A program made the position numbers and the translations under genes. Shown here one piece after another: positions 11,150 to 23,414 of a DNA stretch of 64,000 bases. Every line of letters starts with the position of its first letter. Within the stretch, counting starts at the first letter, position 1. The notes beneath the pieces were generated by a model. The model saw only the letters and a program-made list of their open reading frames with translations. It was not told the DNA's origin and did no database searches. The stretch comes from Mariannaea sp. PMI_226 (Eukaryota; Ascomycota; Sordariomycetes; Hypocreales; Nectriaceae). The stretch is from positions 5,208,001 through 5,272,000 of the forward strand of contig JANFOG010000001.1 in NCBI GenBank assembly GCA_024336345.1, given 5' to 3'.

Positions 11150-12859
11150 TCACGGCTTCCATCGGAAATCTGGATGCTTAAAGTCAAGATCCGAGATTTG
11201 ATCGTGCGTTAGCCCTGACAACTCCTCCTCGCGCTCTGCTGGTGATTTCCGATCTCGGCGCTTGTTGTCATATTTCATCCACACGAGACCACCGAGGGAA
11301 ATGACAGCAACACCGGAAGCAACAGCCAAGTTTAGGCCATTGCCAATTGGATACATGGGACCATCCCACGGGAGATAGGTCCATGTCGCGATTAAGCCAC
11401 CAAAGTAGCCAAACATGACTGGGAAATGTTAGCCACGTGTTCTTCTCTTTTGCGAGGCATTACAAGAGTCATTTACCGTTGGTTCCTATGGCAATACTTC
11501 GCGACGTATCCGAGACCGTGTTGGCACTGACCTGGGCATTGGACAACGCACCCGGAATAAAAGCAGAACTAGCTGTCAGAAAAATGGCGCCATATCGCAC
11601 GCTGTCATCTTTGCTCTTTATCAGTATAGCGTATCCGATAATTACCAACGGACAGCTTAGAAAGAGAAAGATTTGACGCGTATCGTAGTGAGAAGCCAGC
11701 CAAGGTACAAACAACACGAAGAAGGCTGCCACAACATAAGGGGGAACAGTAAGTAGCTGTTGGTGGACTCTGCCATACTCGGGATATATACTCCTAATAA
11801 TTGTCGGTAGAAAGAAAGAGATGCCTAGAACGACAATATTATCCAGAAGAAAGATGAACGCGGTGGAAATAGTGACAGGATTCAACATTCCATTCTTGAG
11901 TTTTGCCCAATTGATCTTATCAATGACTGCATCCTGAGCAATACGTTCGGACTTGACTCTGTCGATGGCGAGTTTTTTCTCTTCTACGCTGAGCCAGAAT
12001 GCGCTCTCCGGGCTGTTCGTGAGTGTAGCGAGGGTGATCAGAGCGAGACCAATAGTTATGATGCCTTCGACTCCAAATATCATCCGCCATTCGGTAAGAG
12101 AGCCTACATGGTCCAGGCTCAGTATTCCTGATGCGAATAGACCACCGACTGCACCAGCCAGGGGGGCCATGACCATGTACATGCCCAGGCGAAAGGAGAG
12201 CTCGGCATGACGGTACCACCGTGAAAGATAGTACGCAATTCCCGGCATCATCCCAGCCTCAAAAATTCCAAGAAGAAAGCGAAGTCCAATAATCTGAGCC
12301 CGGGTCTTCGCAAAGCCTGTCGCTACTGTAGCAATGCCAAAGAGAAGAGTCGTCAAGGGAATGAACCATCCGGGCCCGATGATTTTGCACAAGAGGGTAG
12401 TCGGGATCTCAAAGACGGCGTACGAAATGTAGAAGACAGATAAGACAAGATTGTAGTCGTTGCCTTTGAGCCCTAAGTCTTCTTCGAACCCTGCAAGTCG
12501 AGCATTGCCTAGCGACAAAGGTTTGTCAGATAAAAACACAAGATGCAAATCAGTATCACTCCTCCACATCAACAAAACAACGCACCGATATTGCTTCGAT
12601 CGATAAAGCAGAATAGGTATAGCAACGAGACAATTGGGACAATGAAAAAGTCAATCTTTCTCCGAAGCTTCCTTTCAGCGGCAGCGTCAAACTGAAACCC
12701 TGAGGATTGGCTGAATCTGCAGCATGAAATGTCAGCGACAGTCTAAACTGCTAGAGATGGTTTTCGTATGGCCAGAACTTGCTTTTCATCTCCATTGGAA
12801 GTCTCAATAGGGGTGGATTCGACCTGCTCAGAAACACAAATTGATGGTTTCTCAGCCAT
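11150..12859 (-). CDS. MFS transporter, Dal5/allantoate-permease (ACS) family, 4 exons, 502 aa
   Basis: Minus-strand exons are 12859-12783, 12716-12586, 12508-11477 and 11418-11150, 503 codons in all. The first intron (12717-12782) keeps the frame only if its donor is GC (GCAAGT), a GC-AG intron; the other two are GT-AG. The protein has about 12 membrane helices. Family marks are KIDFFIVPIVSLLYLFCFIDRSNIGNAR at the first helix (given here in part: the IDRSNIGNAR motif follows TM1), YISYAVFEIPTTLL, LRFLLGIFEAGMMPG and LSRWYRHAELSFRLG, all typical of fungal anion:cation symporters for allantoate, nicotinate and similar organic acids. The N-terminus (MAEKPSICVSEQ) is cytosolic, as is the charged C-terminal tail KHPDFRWKP. 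The substrate cannot be inferred. Orientation is convergent with the NmrA-like gene. Confidence 0.92.
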
Positions 12860-14920
12860 GGTATGGAGGATCGGCCACAAGGGATCCGACGAAAAGGACT
12901 GTATTGAGGTTTTGAAAGACAGGTGAGCCCTTTGTGCCCAAGCAATTGTTAGATTAGTTTTATTTAATTCTTATGAGGAAATCTAAGAGTGCTGTAAAAG
13001 AGGACTATTGACAGGATTGCATCTGGTCTTAAATATCCCCATCACAACATGATGGCTGAGCTACATGGCTCGTATCTGAAAACCCCAGATTACCCCAGAT
13101 TCTCTAGATTAACTCGGCAACGGTGAGCGCCAAGTGCCTTACTTGGATATGTCAAAGCGCCTCCAACTGTTCACAGAGCGTGCCATTTCCCATATTCTTC
13201 TGAGATGACATGTTCATGACCCTGGGCGATTTCGAGACAAGGTGGCCCGCGGCCCAGCGGCAACAGGGTCGGCTTCCATGACGATCCAATCATAATCTGG
13301 CGGTTATGATTTTTCATACCACAGTGGTCAGTCATTCTCAAGCCACTTTGCAGTGCAGTCCATAACTATGGCCGCTCGCCCTCGGCCTGAAAGACCTCGG
13401 CATAGTGTCTTCACCCAACCCCACCTTGGCGGATGTGGCGCGCGGCAGCAATAATTTCGTCAGACTCGGTGTACAAGTGTGGTCGCCAGGGAAGATAAAT
13501 ATTGACGTCTTCAACTTCATTATTTGCATGTGACGCGTCACCAGGTTTTATTCGAGTTGGATTAGGTAGGCTCTTGCATCGCTTTTGTTTAGTGGCAGTA
13601 GTATTGAGTGAAATTCGCGATAACTCAACCCAAGATTGAAAATACACACAAATTCTATAGTAGTACTTAGTTGCACGTATTTTAATCATACAAGAGCTAA
13701 TACATTAAACCAAATGTCAATAGCACGAACAGTTACATTTGCCAAGGCAGCACGTTGAATTCTTCAGGTTTCAACAGTTCTTGAAATCGTTAGAGCTGAG
13801 ATATTCACATTTAATCATCCTTGCTTCTTCGGGCTCAATTTATGTCCTTTGGTTTTAAGTTATGATGATAATAACAATAACGAGGAAAGCGAAGCACTTC
13901 ATAACCTGTGAAAAGATATCATTCGAACCGCTGGAGTTGAGAAACATCTACGGGATTTCGGGCTTTTATCGGTGAGCATGGACAGTATCAGCAACAAGAA
14001 TCCGTTTCGAGGAACGGGCGAGTGGCAATATCTAACAATTGGACTGCACCCCCAATTACAGTTATCGGACATTTAAGGCTCATATAAATTCACCAACAGG
14101 GCTGGAATTGTGCAAAATGTCGAAAGCTTCTCATAACTGCCAAAAGGTTGAATATATCATAGTCTAACTTGTGGCATTGTATCGTAAGGCTGGGTCCACC
14201 CATGGGACATTTCCTATTTCGGTCTCGGTCCGACATTCCGAGATATCTCCCGAAGATTTCAGATCCGCCCAAGTCGAAACACACAGCAGGAAAAAAATAC
14301 CAATTGAGAGAGATCAATTGTGCTAATTATGGTGCCAGAATTGAAAATATTTCAATCTAAACATCTTGTGCTATTAAACGGAAGAAGTTTTGCACTTCAA
14401 CTGGCGACAGGGGGTGTTCTTCTGGGTGTCAATTCCACTCTCGCTGTTTTATGCAACCTCGCAGTGCATGATGCAAAAGAGAATCAGTGTGGGTGGGTGC
14501 AATTCGATTCGTTCAACACCGACGCGAGGCGGCTGTGGCTTTGTACTGGCTGATGCCTTATTCCTTCATTACCTCTGCCTAATTTCATTTCTTGTGTCTC
14601 AACTGATATGTTGAGTGATGTTAAATATACATCACTTAACCGCATCATCTCCCATCTCCACGCCCTGTACAGATTAGTGATGAGTTTGTCGCGCGTCGAA
14701 CTAGGCTCGGGGGTCGAACCCGGGAAACCCGCTTTTTCGTCATGGGCAGAGAATTCTCCACCAGATCAAACGCCCCCCCGTTCAGTGCTCAATCCTCTTC
14801 CTCAGACGCATCTCTGCTACGCGACTCTCTATGTGTCTTGCTGGTGAGACACGTGTTGAAGACTGTTGAAGACTGTTGAAGCCGGTTGAGAGGCGAGTTG
14901 ATGCCAATTGCACATCCATC
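12860..14920. other. Intergenic, divergent promoters of MFS and MATE genes
   Basis: About 2.1 kb with only short, non-protein-like open frames. A tandem 10-bp unit (GTTGAAGACT, two full copies plus part of a third) occurs at about 14854-14880 in the leader of the MATE gene. Nothing else is supported. Confidence 0.45.
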
Positions 14921-16384
14921 ATGACTGTCGACCACTCCCACTCCCACGATGAAAGGACGCCATTACTGGCCTCGGAGCGGCGGCCTTCGTCTCATGCATC
15001 GCCAGAAGAGGACGACTCCAACACGGTGACAATCTGGAAGGCTGAGTCCTGGCTTCTCTTCAAATATTCAGCTCCCCTGATCGCCACATACCTCCTTCAG
15101 TATGGCTTCACCGTCATTACCACCATTGTTGCCGGCCATCTCAGCACTGAGGACCTTGCTGCCGCGAGTCTTGGCCTAACAACGAAGAACATCATCGGCT
15201 ACGCCTTCTTCGAAGGCATGGCAACGGCCCTGGACACGCTGTGTGCTCAAGCTTACGGCTCAGGGAACCTTACTGGGGTTGGACTGCATGTACAGCGCAT
15301 GGCGCTTCTTATGACAGTAGCAATGATCCCAATTGGCGGCTTCTGGCTTTTTTCTCCTAGTATCCTGCCGCTGCTTGTCCCCCAGCATGACCTCGCCGTC
15401 AAAGCTGGCATTTTCCTCCAAGTCAACCTCATCGGTCTCCCTGGTTATGCCTTCTTCGAAGCCGGAAAGAGGTTCCTGCAGGCTCAGGGAGACTTCAAGT
15501 CTGGTATGGTAGTTCTGATCATCTGCACGCCCGTCAACGCGCTCCTTAGCTGGTTTTTCGCCGTCAAATTGGACATGGGCCTCAACGGCGCGGCGCTCGG
15601 CCAGGCCATTGCGAACGACTTGTGCCCTGTACTTCTGTATCTCTACGTCGTCCTCTTCGGGAGATGGTCCCTTGAGTGCTGGGGCGGATGGTCTTGGAGC
15701 GCCTTTCGCGAATGGGGTCCTATGGTGCGCCTTGCCACCGCTGGTACGGCCCTCAACCTCGCTGAGTGGCTCGCGTTTGAGGTCCTGTCTGTCAGCTCGG
15801 CCTACATCGACGCAAATCATCTGGCTGCGCAGACTGTTCTAATCACAGTGTCGGTCGTCACATGGCATATTCCCTTCTCCATCAGCGTCGCCGTCAGCAC
15901 GCGCGTCGGCGTGCTCATTGGGGCCGGATCCTTACGCAAAATGCGGCAGGTTGTTACCCTGTACGCCGTCGTTTTCGTCGCTGTGGGCATTGTCGACGCC
16001 ATCTTCCTCTTCTCGCTGCGCAACCAGCTCGGCGCCATATTCTCTGAGGATAGTGTTGTACGGGACATTGCGACGAAGTCAATGGCCTTTGCCGCCGTCT
16101 TCCACATCATCGACTCCATCAACTGCGGTTGCAACGGCGTCCTGCGCGGCATGGGCCGCCAGTCTGTTGCCGCCTGGGTCGCATTCCTCGTCAGCTACGG
16201 CATTGCTGTCCCGCTCGCCATCTGGTTGGCTTTGGGCACTCCGGACCTTAAGCTGGACGGCCAGTGGATCGGTCTGGGTGCCGGCATGTTACTAGGTGCT
16301 GTGATCGAGTGTGTTTATCTTCGATGGATGAGGTGGCAGGATTGTGTTGATGATGTAAAGGAGAGAGAGGGTGATGATTTGTAA
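14921..16384 (+). CDS. MATE-family multidrug/toxin efflux transporter, single exon, 487 aa
   Basis: The ATG at 14921 is chosen because codons upstream in the frame have no ATG. A polar, His-rich N-terminus (DHSHSHDERTPLLASERRP, with a dileucine-type ERTPLL motif common in vacuolar or endosomal membrane proteins) precedes about 12 membrane segments. MatE repeats are visible: APLIATYLLQYGFTVITTIV, GHLSTEDLAAASLG, GMATALDTLCAQAYGSGN and, in the second half, FHIIDSINCGCNGVLRGMGR. MATE proteins export organic cations and drugs in exchange for protons or sodium. The coding sequence is intronless and uses many C-ending codons, unlike the long gene next to it. Its stop codon is 66 bp from that of the convergent helicase-AAA+ gene, so the 3' UTRs probably overlap. 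Confidence 0.93.
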   Translation: MTVDHSHSHDERTPLLASERRPSSHASPEEDDSNTVTIWKAESWLLFKYSAPLIATYLLQYGFTVITTIVAGHLSTEDLAAASLGLTTKNIIGYAFFEGMATALDTLCAQAYGSGNLTGVGLHVQRMALLMTVAMIPIGGFWLFSPSILPLLVPQHDLAVKAGIFLQVNLIGLPGYAFFEAGKRFLQAQGDFKSGMVVLIICTPVNALLSWFFAVKLDMGLNGAALGQAIANDLCPVLLYLYVVLFGRWSLECWGGWSWSAFREWGPMVRLATAGTALNLAEWLAFEVLSVSSAYIDANHLAAQTVLITVSVVTWHIPFSISVAVSTRVGVLIGAGSLRKMRQVVTLYAVVFVAVGIVDAIFLFSLRNQLGAIFSEDSVVRDIATKSMAFAAVFHIIDSINCGCNGVLRGMGRQSVAAWVAFLVSYGIAVPLAIWLALGTPDLKLDGQWIGLGAGMLLGAVIECVYLRWMRWQDCVDDVKEREGDDL

Positions 16385-16450
16385 AATTGCGAGAATGTAT
16401 TTAGAATAGAAGCCACCAAGGCACAAAAATTAGATATCACAGTTCCTAAA

Positions 16451-19400
16451 TCACTGCATCAACTTGTCAACTTCACTGTCAGACATCCAATGCGATCCTC
16501 CCGCGCACCGGTATCCACCACCGGTTTGCTTGATCCAGGCGAATCCCGCAGGGCAGCGCCCAGCTTTCAACAACATCGCCTTAACTGCTTCGATTCTTTT
16601 TCTTCGCTCCTCTTCTGCGAGAATTTCCTTCACAATCCTTTCTCGATCAGCCTCACTGGCAGTCTTTTGAGACTCCAGTAATTTGTGATATTCGATCTCC
16701 TCTTGCTCCTCCTTCTCTCTATCCAGCTGAAGCTGCTCCCAAACTTCATCGCTCACACCGGCGTCACGAACTGCAAGATGCTGCTGGTGTGATGAATCAT
16801 GGTCATCAGGATCTTCTGGGCCTTCATCACTGCCATAATTTTTCTCAACTTTTATTGCTGTCCCTGTTCGTGTGGTGGGAGCTGGTGGGGGGGACATAGC
16901 ATCAGTTGCCAGCCTCAATGTTCGATCCAGCGCTGCAGTGTCCAGCGTGTTTGTCATTCGATCTCTCCTTTCACTGATCATACTATCCATGGCTAGTGAA
17001 ATATCTGTCTCGGTCAATCTGATAGGGTTGCACGACAGATCAACGCCACGGAAGACCGTCGTGCTGAGGTGAATGACATCCCTCGCGTTCGCCCATCCGT
17101 CTTGATCCAACAATGTCTGAAACTTGATCTGGAGCTCACTGAGGAATGTTCTACGCGGAATTTGCAGGCATTCCATGTCAAAAACTCTCTTTTTGCTTGC
17201 CTCAATTGCGCTCTTCTTCTCCTTCAGCTTCTCCGTCAAGAGTCGAACACAGTCGATAGGGGTCAAGGGAGCAAAATCGATGACCTCGGGGAAACGACTG
17301 GACATGCCCGGATTGGTAGATAAGAGGGAATTGATATCCTTATCATATCCAGCCAGGATGATGATGAGTTTGTTATGGTACTTGGGCTTCGTAACGCAAT
17401 CCACAATCTCATCTACTGCCTCCTTTGCGAAAGATCCGCCATCAAGTCGGTAGGCTTCGTCGATGAACAGGATCTTTCCCAATGCCTTATCAAAGAGCTG
17501 CTGGACTTTGGGACCTGTTTGGCCGACATATGAGCCTATTAAATCAGTAGCTGAGCATTCGATAACATCGGTACTGGAAAGGAGACCCATGTCGTAGTAA
17601 ACCTTGCCCATTTTCCTCGCTGTCGTTGTCTTCCCGGTCCCCGGTGGACCACGGAACAGAAAATTGAAAGGAATTTCTGGGTCCATTTCTAGAGCCTTTG
17701 CATCTCTGTAGCGCCTTTGATATCCTTCTAGAAGAGCAATTAACTTGTCGCGCCCAACATCTGCCTTGAAGAGTTCTTTGATGTCAGTTCCAGTCTCGGC
17801 GCGAGCAAAGTCTGGATCAAAGTCGACAGCCTCCAATACACTTGGTCTCTTGGTTTGACCCTTTGAGAAGCGTTTCTGGTGACTTTCTTTTGCTCTTCCA
17901 AGGAGGATATTGACCTCTCCTGCATTACCGAAATTCGGACGATTCCTGGCTCGACGGAGAACATCAAGTGCTACTTTCTTTCCCTCTGCAGTCGCCCGAA
18001 AGCCCGACCCCTGCAGCTTTCTGGTGAGAATCTCAGCGAGATCTTCGTCACTGAAATCAGTGAAGATAAAAGCGGAGCTCAGCGGGAACCGACGGCTGAG
18101 GCCTGGGTTGACGTTCTGGAACATCTTCTCCATCTCATCCTGATATCCGAGCAAGAGAACACATCGGTCCTCTCCTGGCACGCTTTGGACTTCTGCAACA
18201 ATTGTATCTATAACCGCCGTTTTGTAGGGATCGGCGATTGAGTTGTTTCCTCCATACAGTCCGTACGCTTCGTCAATGACGAGGACCTTCCCCACTGTTG
18301 CATCCAGTATTCCTTTGGTCTGGGCTTCTGATTGCCCCAGGACTGAACCTACAAAGTCGGCTGGGTTCTTGACCACTACTTCTCCATTGGATAGAAGACC
18401 AATGTCGACTAGAATTCGGCCAAAGAGCGTAGCCACGCTAGTCTTGCCTGTTCCTGGGGATCCTAGGAAAACTCGGTTGAGAGAAAATTCAACCAGAGGT
18501 TCCTCGGCCAGCTCTCGAAGATAGTTGGTCTTGACCGTGTCCAATAGAACTGTGAGGATATCTTTTACCTCCTTCAGGCCTACCAGCTTGTTTAGATCCT
18601 GGTATGCCTTGCTTTGCGTCAACGCGCCAGAAGGCTCCGGTCCGATAATATCTTCTTTTGTCAAAAGTAAATCATTAGGCGACTGACCTGCGAGACGTGA
18701 TAGTCTCAGCCTCTCAGCCTGTCTACCGGTCATTGACTGAATAAAGTTCTCGACTGCTCGCGCGTTTCCGAACCCTTCTTTTCCACGTATAGACCCAATG
18801 CGCCGTGATGCAATTCGGAAGAAGAGCCCTCCAGCTCCATCCTCAATCCTCATCCGGCCATTGTATTTGGCATGGATCTTCTGCTGGAGAATTCTGTGTA
18901 GTTCTTCATCTGTGTAGTCTTCAAACTTCATAGTGATAGGAAAACGACTCGGAAAGCCGGGATTGTGGCTGAAGAATGATTCCATCTGCTTATTGTATCC
19001 CGCAAGGACGAAGACGACTTTCCCTCGCAGATTTTCTACCTCTGCGAGGAGGTAGTCCAAAACGGCTGCTCCGCCAGGGCTGTTTCCTGATGACAGCTGG
19101 TAGGCCTCGTCGATGAACAAGACGCCACCGCCTTCATTCTTTATATCCTCGAGCAACTTTTCACAACCCCGTACGCCGTCGTTAGCCAACTTTGAGCCGG
19201 TTACCTCTTTAAAGACGTTTCCAGAAATAGCACCAACAGTCGTTAGAAATTGGCCATATATGCGTGCGACAGTCGTTTTGCCTGTGTCCTCCTTAGATAT
19301 GAGTACAAAACTGGAATTTTGAGACGAACATACCAGTTCCAGGGTTCCCAAGCAGTGAGCAGCTGTATCTCTCCCCTTCGAGAGGTAGCCCTTGTCTAAT

Positions 19401-22400
19401 CTTCGCATCTACAACGCCCTTCATCATTAGGAAACATTTTTTTACAGATTCAAGACCAATCATATCCATGAGAGAGTCCAAAGCCTCGCTGTGGGAGCCA
19501 TCGCAATGCTTCATTGCTTCCCATTCCTTGGACGTTTTGCTATGGTTAGATACAATAGGTTTCGGCATTTGTGATGTTGAGGATTCGGCTGACTGTCTTT
19601 TCGCCTCCTGTTTCTTGGCTTGCTGTTTCCGTGCAATGGTGTCTTGGAGAGATTTCAAGTGCTCTTGCTTTTTCTGAAGCGACTCTTTTTGTTCCTTTTC
19701 TTCTGCTTCGTACTTCATCTTTCGCTGCTCACTGTCAATCTGATCCTCAACATCTTGCAGTTCTTTTCGATACTTCTCCAACCTCTCCAGTCTTCTTTTC
19801 TCCAATTCTAGATCCCTCTGGATCCGGCGGCGTGCATCTTCGTCTTCCCTTTCGCAATCACCACAAGCAGTCGTAGGGCTTCCGCACCGGGTCATTTGCG
19901 TATGTCCTCTTCTGCATTTTTGTTTCGCCGGTTTGTCACACACTACTTTGGAATGACTCACGACGCGATGGCAGTGGCGGGGACAAACATGTTTGCCGCA
20001 ATTCAGCATCGTGCCACTATACTTTGGTTAGACAATGGTTATCAACGGCCAGAATACTGCATACCAGGGCTCTGCACATCCACCATCAGGGCAATACTTG
20101 TTGAAATTATCAGGGTGCTTAAGTATGCGAACAGGTTTCTCTGGATGTCTTTCGCAACGGACCGGAACGCCGTCAAATAGGCATCCCTTTTGTTTCAAAT
20201 CATTGAAAAACTCACTCCACATGTCGCCGCCAGTCCTACTCTTCTTGAATGTGAGCATGTTCCCAAAGAGTATCATGCCGTTTCTGGCTCGGGACATCAA
20301 AACCACTAAGCGCTCACGGGCGTTGAGAAAGCCAATGTTGCCTTCGTCGTTGCTGCGCGTCAACGATACAACGACGATGTCGGATTCTTCTCCCTGGTAG
20401 TTGTCTCCATGGACATTAGATGAAATCTATCAAGATAAGAGCAAGGCATGTAAAATGAACTCACCGATCGTGGACAACCTGAGGGCCTTCTTGTTCACTT
20501 TGGCCTCAGCTTCAGTCATCAAACCCGCCTGAATTAAGTCCCTAGAGTCCAAATCGTTCAAATATGGATCAGCCTCATTTTTCAAGGCCTCCTTCAGCAA
20601 AAATAGCTGGCCAAGATATGGCGTCAGAACAACCATTTGACTGGAAGTGTAGCCTTGTTGGCCTAGGTATTTGACGAGCTTCAATACCATTTGAGCCTCA
20701 TACTTGTTCTTCTTACTCGCTTTCTCTACTAGGTTCCAATCTTCGGTTACGGCATTCTTCTCTTCAGCGTGCTCATGATGAACAAAGACCACTCGACCAT
20801 CAAGCCCTCTTACCGGTTCCCGTTCAGTTGTTCGAGATGCATCTTGAAGCCCTTCATATGCCAACTTTCTAACAAACTGCGAGATATCGGGATGGCTACG
20901 ATGTTGCTCTTGTAGCGTTTTGAAATGATTATTTTGTAAGACTAATCTTTCAAAAAGGGAGACGTTGAGGTCATAGCCTTCGCCTTTCTCCTTTGAGAGC
21001 TTGTAGCTGTTGACTTTGGGCCTGAGCTGCTTGTGATCGCCGATTAGGATAAGTTGTTTGGCAGAGGGACCCAAAGCCGCAAAGACATGCGCCTCAAGGA
21101 TCTCGCCCGCCTCCTCAACCAGGACAATGTCTGGGTTGGCCGCGCTGATGGTAGACTGGTACATGGCTGCCGCTGTTGTAGTGCAGGCAATGATTCTCCT
21201 GTTTCGGAGGATTCGCCGGTCCTTCTCTGCATATATGCTATCAATATCCTTTTGGAGTTCATCAGCGCGTTCGCTCAGTTTGACAAAATCAGACATCTGC
21301 TCCTCCCTGACCGCTCGGGACCATTTTTCAAATAGCATGGCTCGTACGCGATTGGAAAGTCGCCACACGTTGACAGCCGAAGGACCTTGCAATGTAATGA
21401 GGTTTCCATATGCGTGGTTGATCCGACCCTTGAGCCAGTCTGAGAAAAGCTCATCTGGTAGAAGTATGCGATTATTCGGGCCGACAACCTGGTAACCGTC
21501 ATGAGACTGTGGCACTTGAAATGCTTGCCAAAACGTGTTATCGTCCGCATCTTCGCAAAGTTCGAGGTATTCTAAGACGTCGCCAATCTGAACGGCTTTA
21601 GAGAGTCGTGAGCCAGCTGCACTTAGCTCTGCAGCGATCTGGGAGGCGGATTTCTTCAATTGAGCAATGATATGCCTTTCTTCCTTGGTTAACCAATTTC
21701 CTGTACAATTTCTGAGAAGTGTGCTCTCAGTCGCCTTGGAAGACTTTGACCCCAAACGCACTATGGAATGAGAATAAACGCCAATGCCTAGAAGGTCCTC
21801 AATGAACTGGTCGGTGGCGTGGTTCGTATAGGAGAGCACTAAGACTCTTGATTTCGTGAGACGGAGGATGATGAGAATTATGAGAGCTCCTATAAATGAT
21901 TTTCCTGTGCCAGGGGGGCCTTGTATTTGCGCGACCTCCTGTTTCAAACCGTGGATCAAAGACTCGAGTTGGGCCCCCTGAAGCCGAATATCTTTCTCGT
22001 GGCAGATTTCTGGGGGAATTTTCACAGTTCCACCTTTTTCAAAGACATTCGATAGTGACTGGGTAAATGATTTGAGTGCCGAAGGCATGTCATAATTCCT
22101 ATTGGCATCTTTTGGATTGATAATGCGACGCTCGAGAGGCAAATCGCCCATGTCTTTCAACCGTTGAAGAATAGGCTCATAGGCATACATCGCCGTATTG
22201 ACGACGAAGAACTGGAGGTGCTCTCTCTGAGAAGTTGAGAGAATTTCTAGAGCCTTCTTCACTCCCTGGGCATCTTTGAATCTTATTCCTATTACCGGCG
22301 GGGTTTTGAGAAGCTGGTGCTCTCGCCGAACGAGTGATCCGAAAGCAACAATTTCAGACCTGTGGCACAGAGCCCCAATCGGTTGACGGTGAAATGAAGC

Positions 22401-23414
22401 CTTCTCCCGCTCTAAGTATTTTTTCATCGCCAGCTGCGACAAGGTCTTTGCTGGGTAAATGCCACGGCCGCAAGTCAAGTTGAGAGTGAAGGGTTCGATG
22501 CGCTGACATTCATCTCCGTCGTGACCAGCGTGCTGTAGGTCACCCAAGGGAGCCAGTCTTTTGTTTCCCTTCTTTTGCCCCATCGCTACCTGGAGGTCGT
22601 CGCGAAGCTCTGAAAGCATGTCCTCTCGCAACAAACGATAAAGCCAGTCACGATAGATCTGCGCCCGCTGGCTCAAAGGTATCTCAAAAACGTCATTGAG
22701 GCGCTGAAGAAATGGCTCGTCAGTAGAGAGGAGTTCATCTGCTGTAGGATAGATGGACACCTGTCGAAAGTCGGCAAAGTCGTTGTCGTGCCTCCCACCG
22801 GGAGTGTTGACACCGCTCACAGCGGAAATGGGGGTAAAAACTTGTAAGTGCTTCTTAATTCGGTATGCAATCTTGCGCACAGCCTGCGAGGAAGAATTGA
22901 GAAGCGATGTCCCCTTCATAATGACCTTGATTTGGGAATTGTGATCCTCCAAGTTCAAGTCGCGAATATTCACGATCTCGAGGCACAGCCATGCAAAGAC
23001 CTCCTCCATATCGGCGTCAATGAGCATGGATTCTTGATGAGCTCTCAATAACACGTTCCAGAATGAATTTGGCACAAGAACAGCCAGCAGTGTCTGCTTG
23101 AGAAATTTTCCATCGTTGAGAGATTTGACAGCAGGGTCAGAGAGATGTTTCAATAGGGGCAGAACGGCAGAAGTAAGGAAGTCAAGGTCATCAGCTGCAC
23201 GAACTGATCTTTCAAGAGCTAAAATGCCATCCGATCTCGAAATGATGACCTCAACATACCGTACAGAGGAGTTTAGCCGACAAAAAGCGCTTGAGGCATT
23301 GAGAAATTGTCTAGCGGTGATGGGATTTTCAACCTTTCGTTGCCCTTTGATGAAAGTCCAGGCCAATTCAGCCAACTTGGCCTCACGCCGGTCCGGAAGT
23401 GTTGTGCAAGCCAT
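16451..23414 (-). CDS. ZNFX1-type SF1 helicase fused to NF-X1-like zinc fingers and three CbbX/SpoVK AAA+ domains, 2267 aa
   Basis: Minus-strand exons are 23414-20465, 20404-20065, 20016-19334 and 19281-16451; introns are 60, 48 and 52 nt and the sum is 2268 codons. The start is the first in-frame ATG (MACTTLPDRREAKLAELAW). Residues 1-450 are helical with no recognised motif. The SF1/Upf1-like helicase has Walker A GPPGTGKS (about 500), motif II VLVEEAGEI (about 768), motif III LIGDHKQLRP (about 790), DNYQGEESDIVVVSLTRS (from 984) and VLMSRARN. A Cys/His-rich NF-X1-like patch follows (CGTMLNCGKHVCPRHCH, about 1097-1115), then a long Glu/Lys/Gln coiled coil (about 1145-1235). Three AAA+ modules come next, each with Walker A, IDEAY Walker B and an SRFP/RRFP arginine-finger region: GNPGTGKT (about 1320), GSPGTGKT (about 1597) and GPPGTGKT (about 1872). 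The C-terminus ends in a Cys-containing CPAGFAW...GGYRCAGGSHW motif. ZNFX1/Hrr1 relatives act in RNA silencing; that role here is inference. Confidence 0.92.

Noticed and set aside
496..14920. A secondary-metabolite cluster (thiolase-like, NmrA-like, MFS, MATE)
   Set aside because: No PKS, NRPS, terpene synthase or similar core enzyme occurs anywhere in the window.
15260..15820. 186-codon open frame on the minus strand inside the MATE gene
   Set aside because: It is the antisense of a clear MATE coding sequence; its composition is that of a complementary frame.
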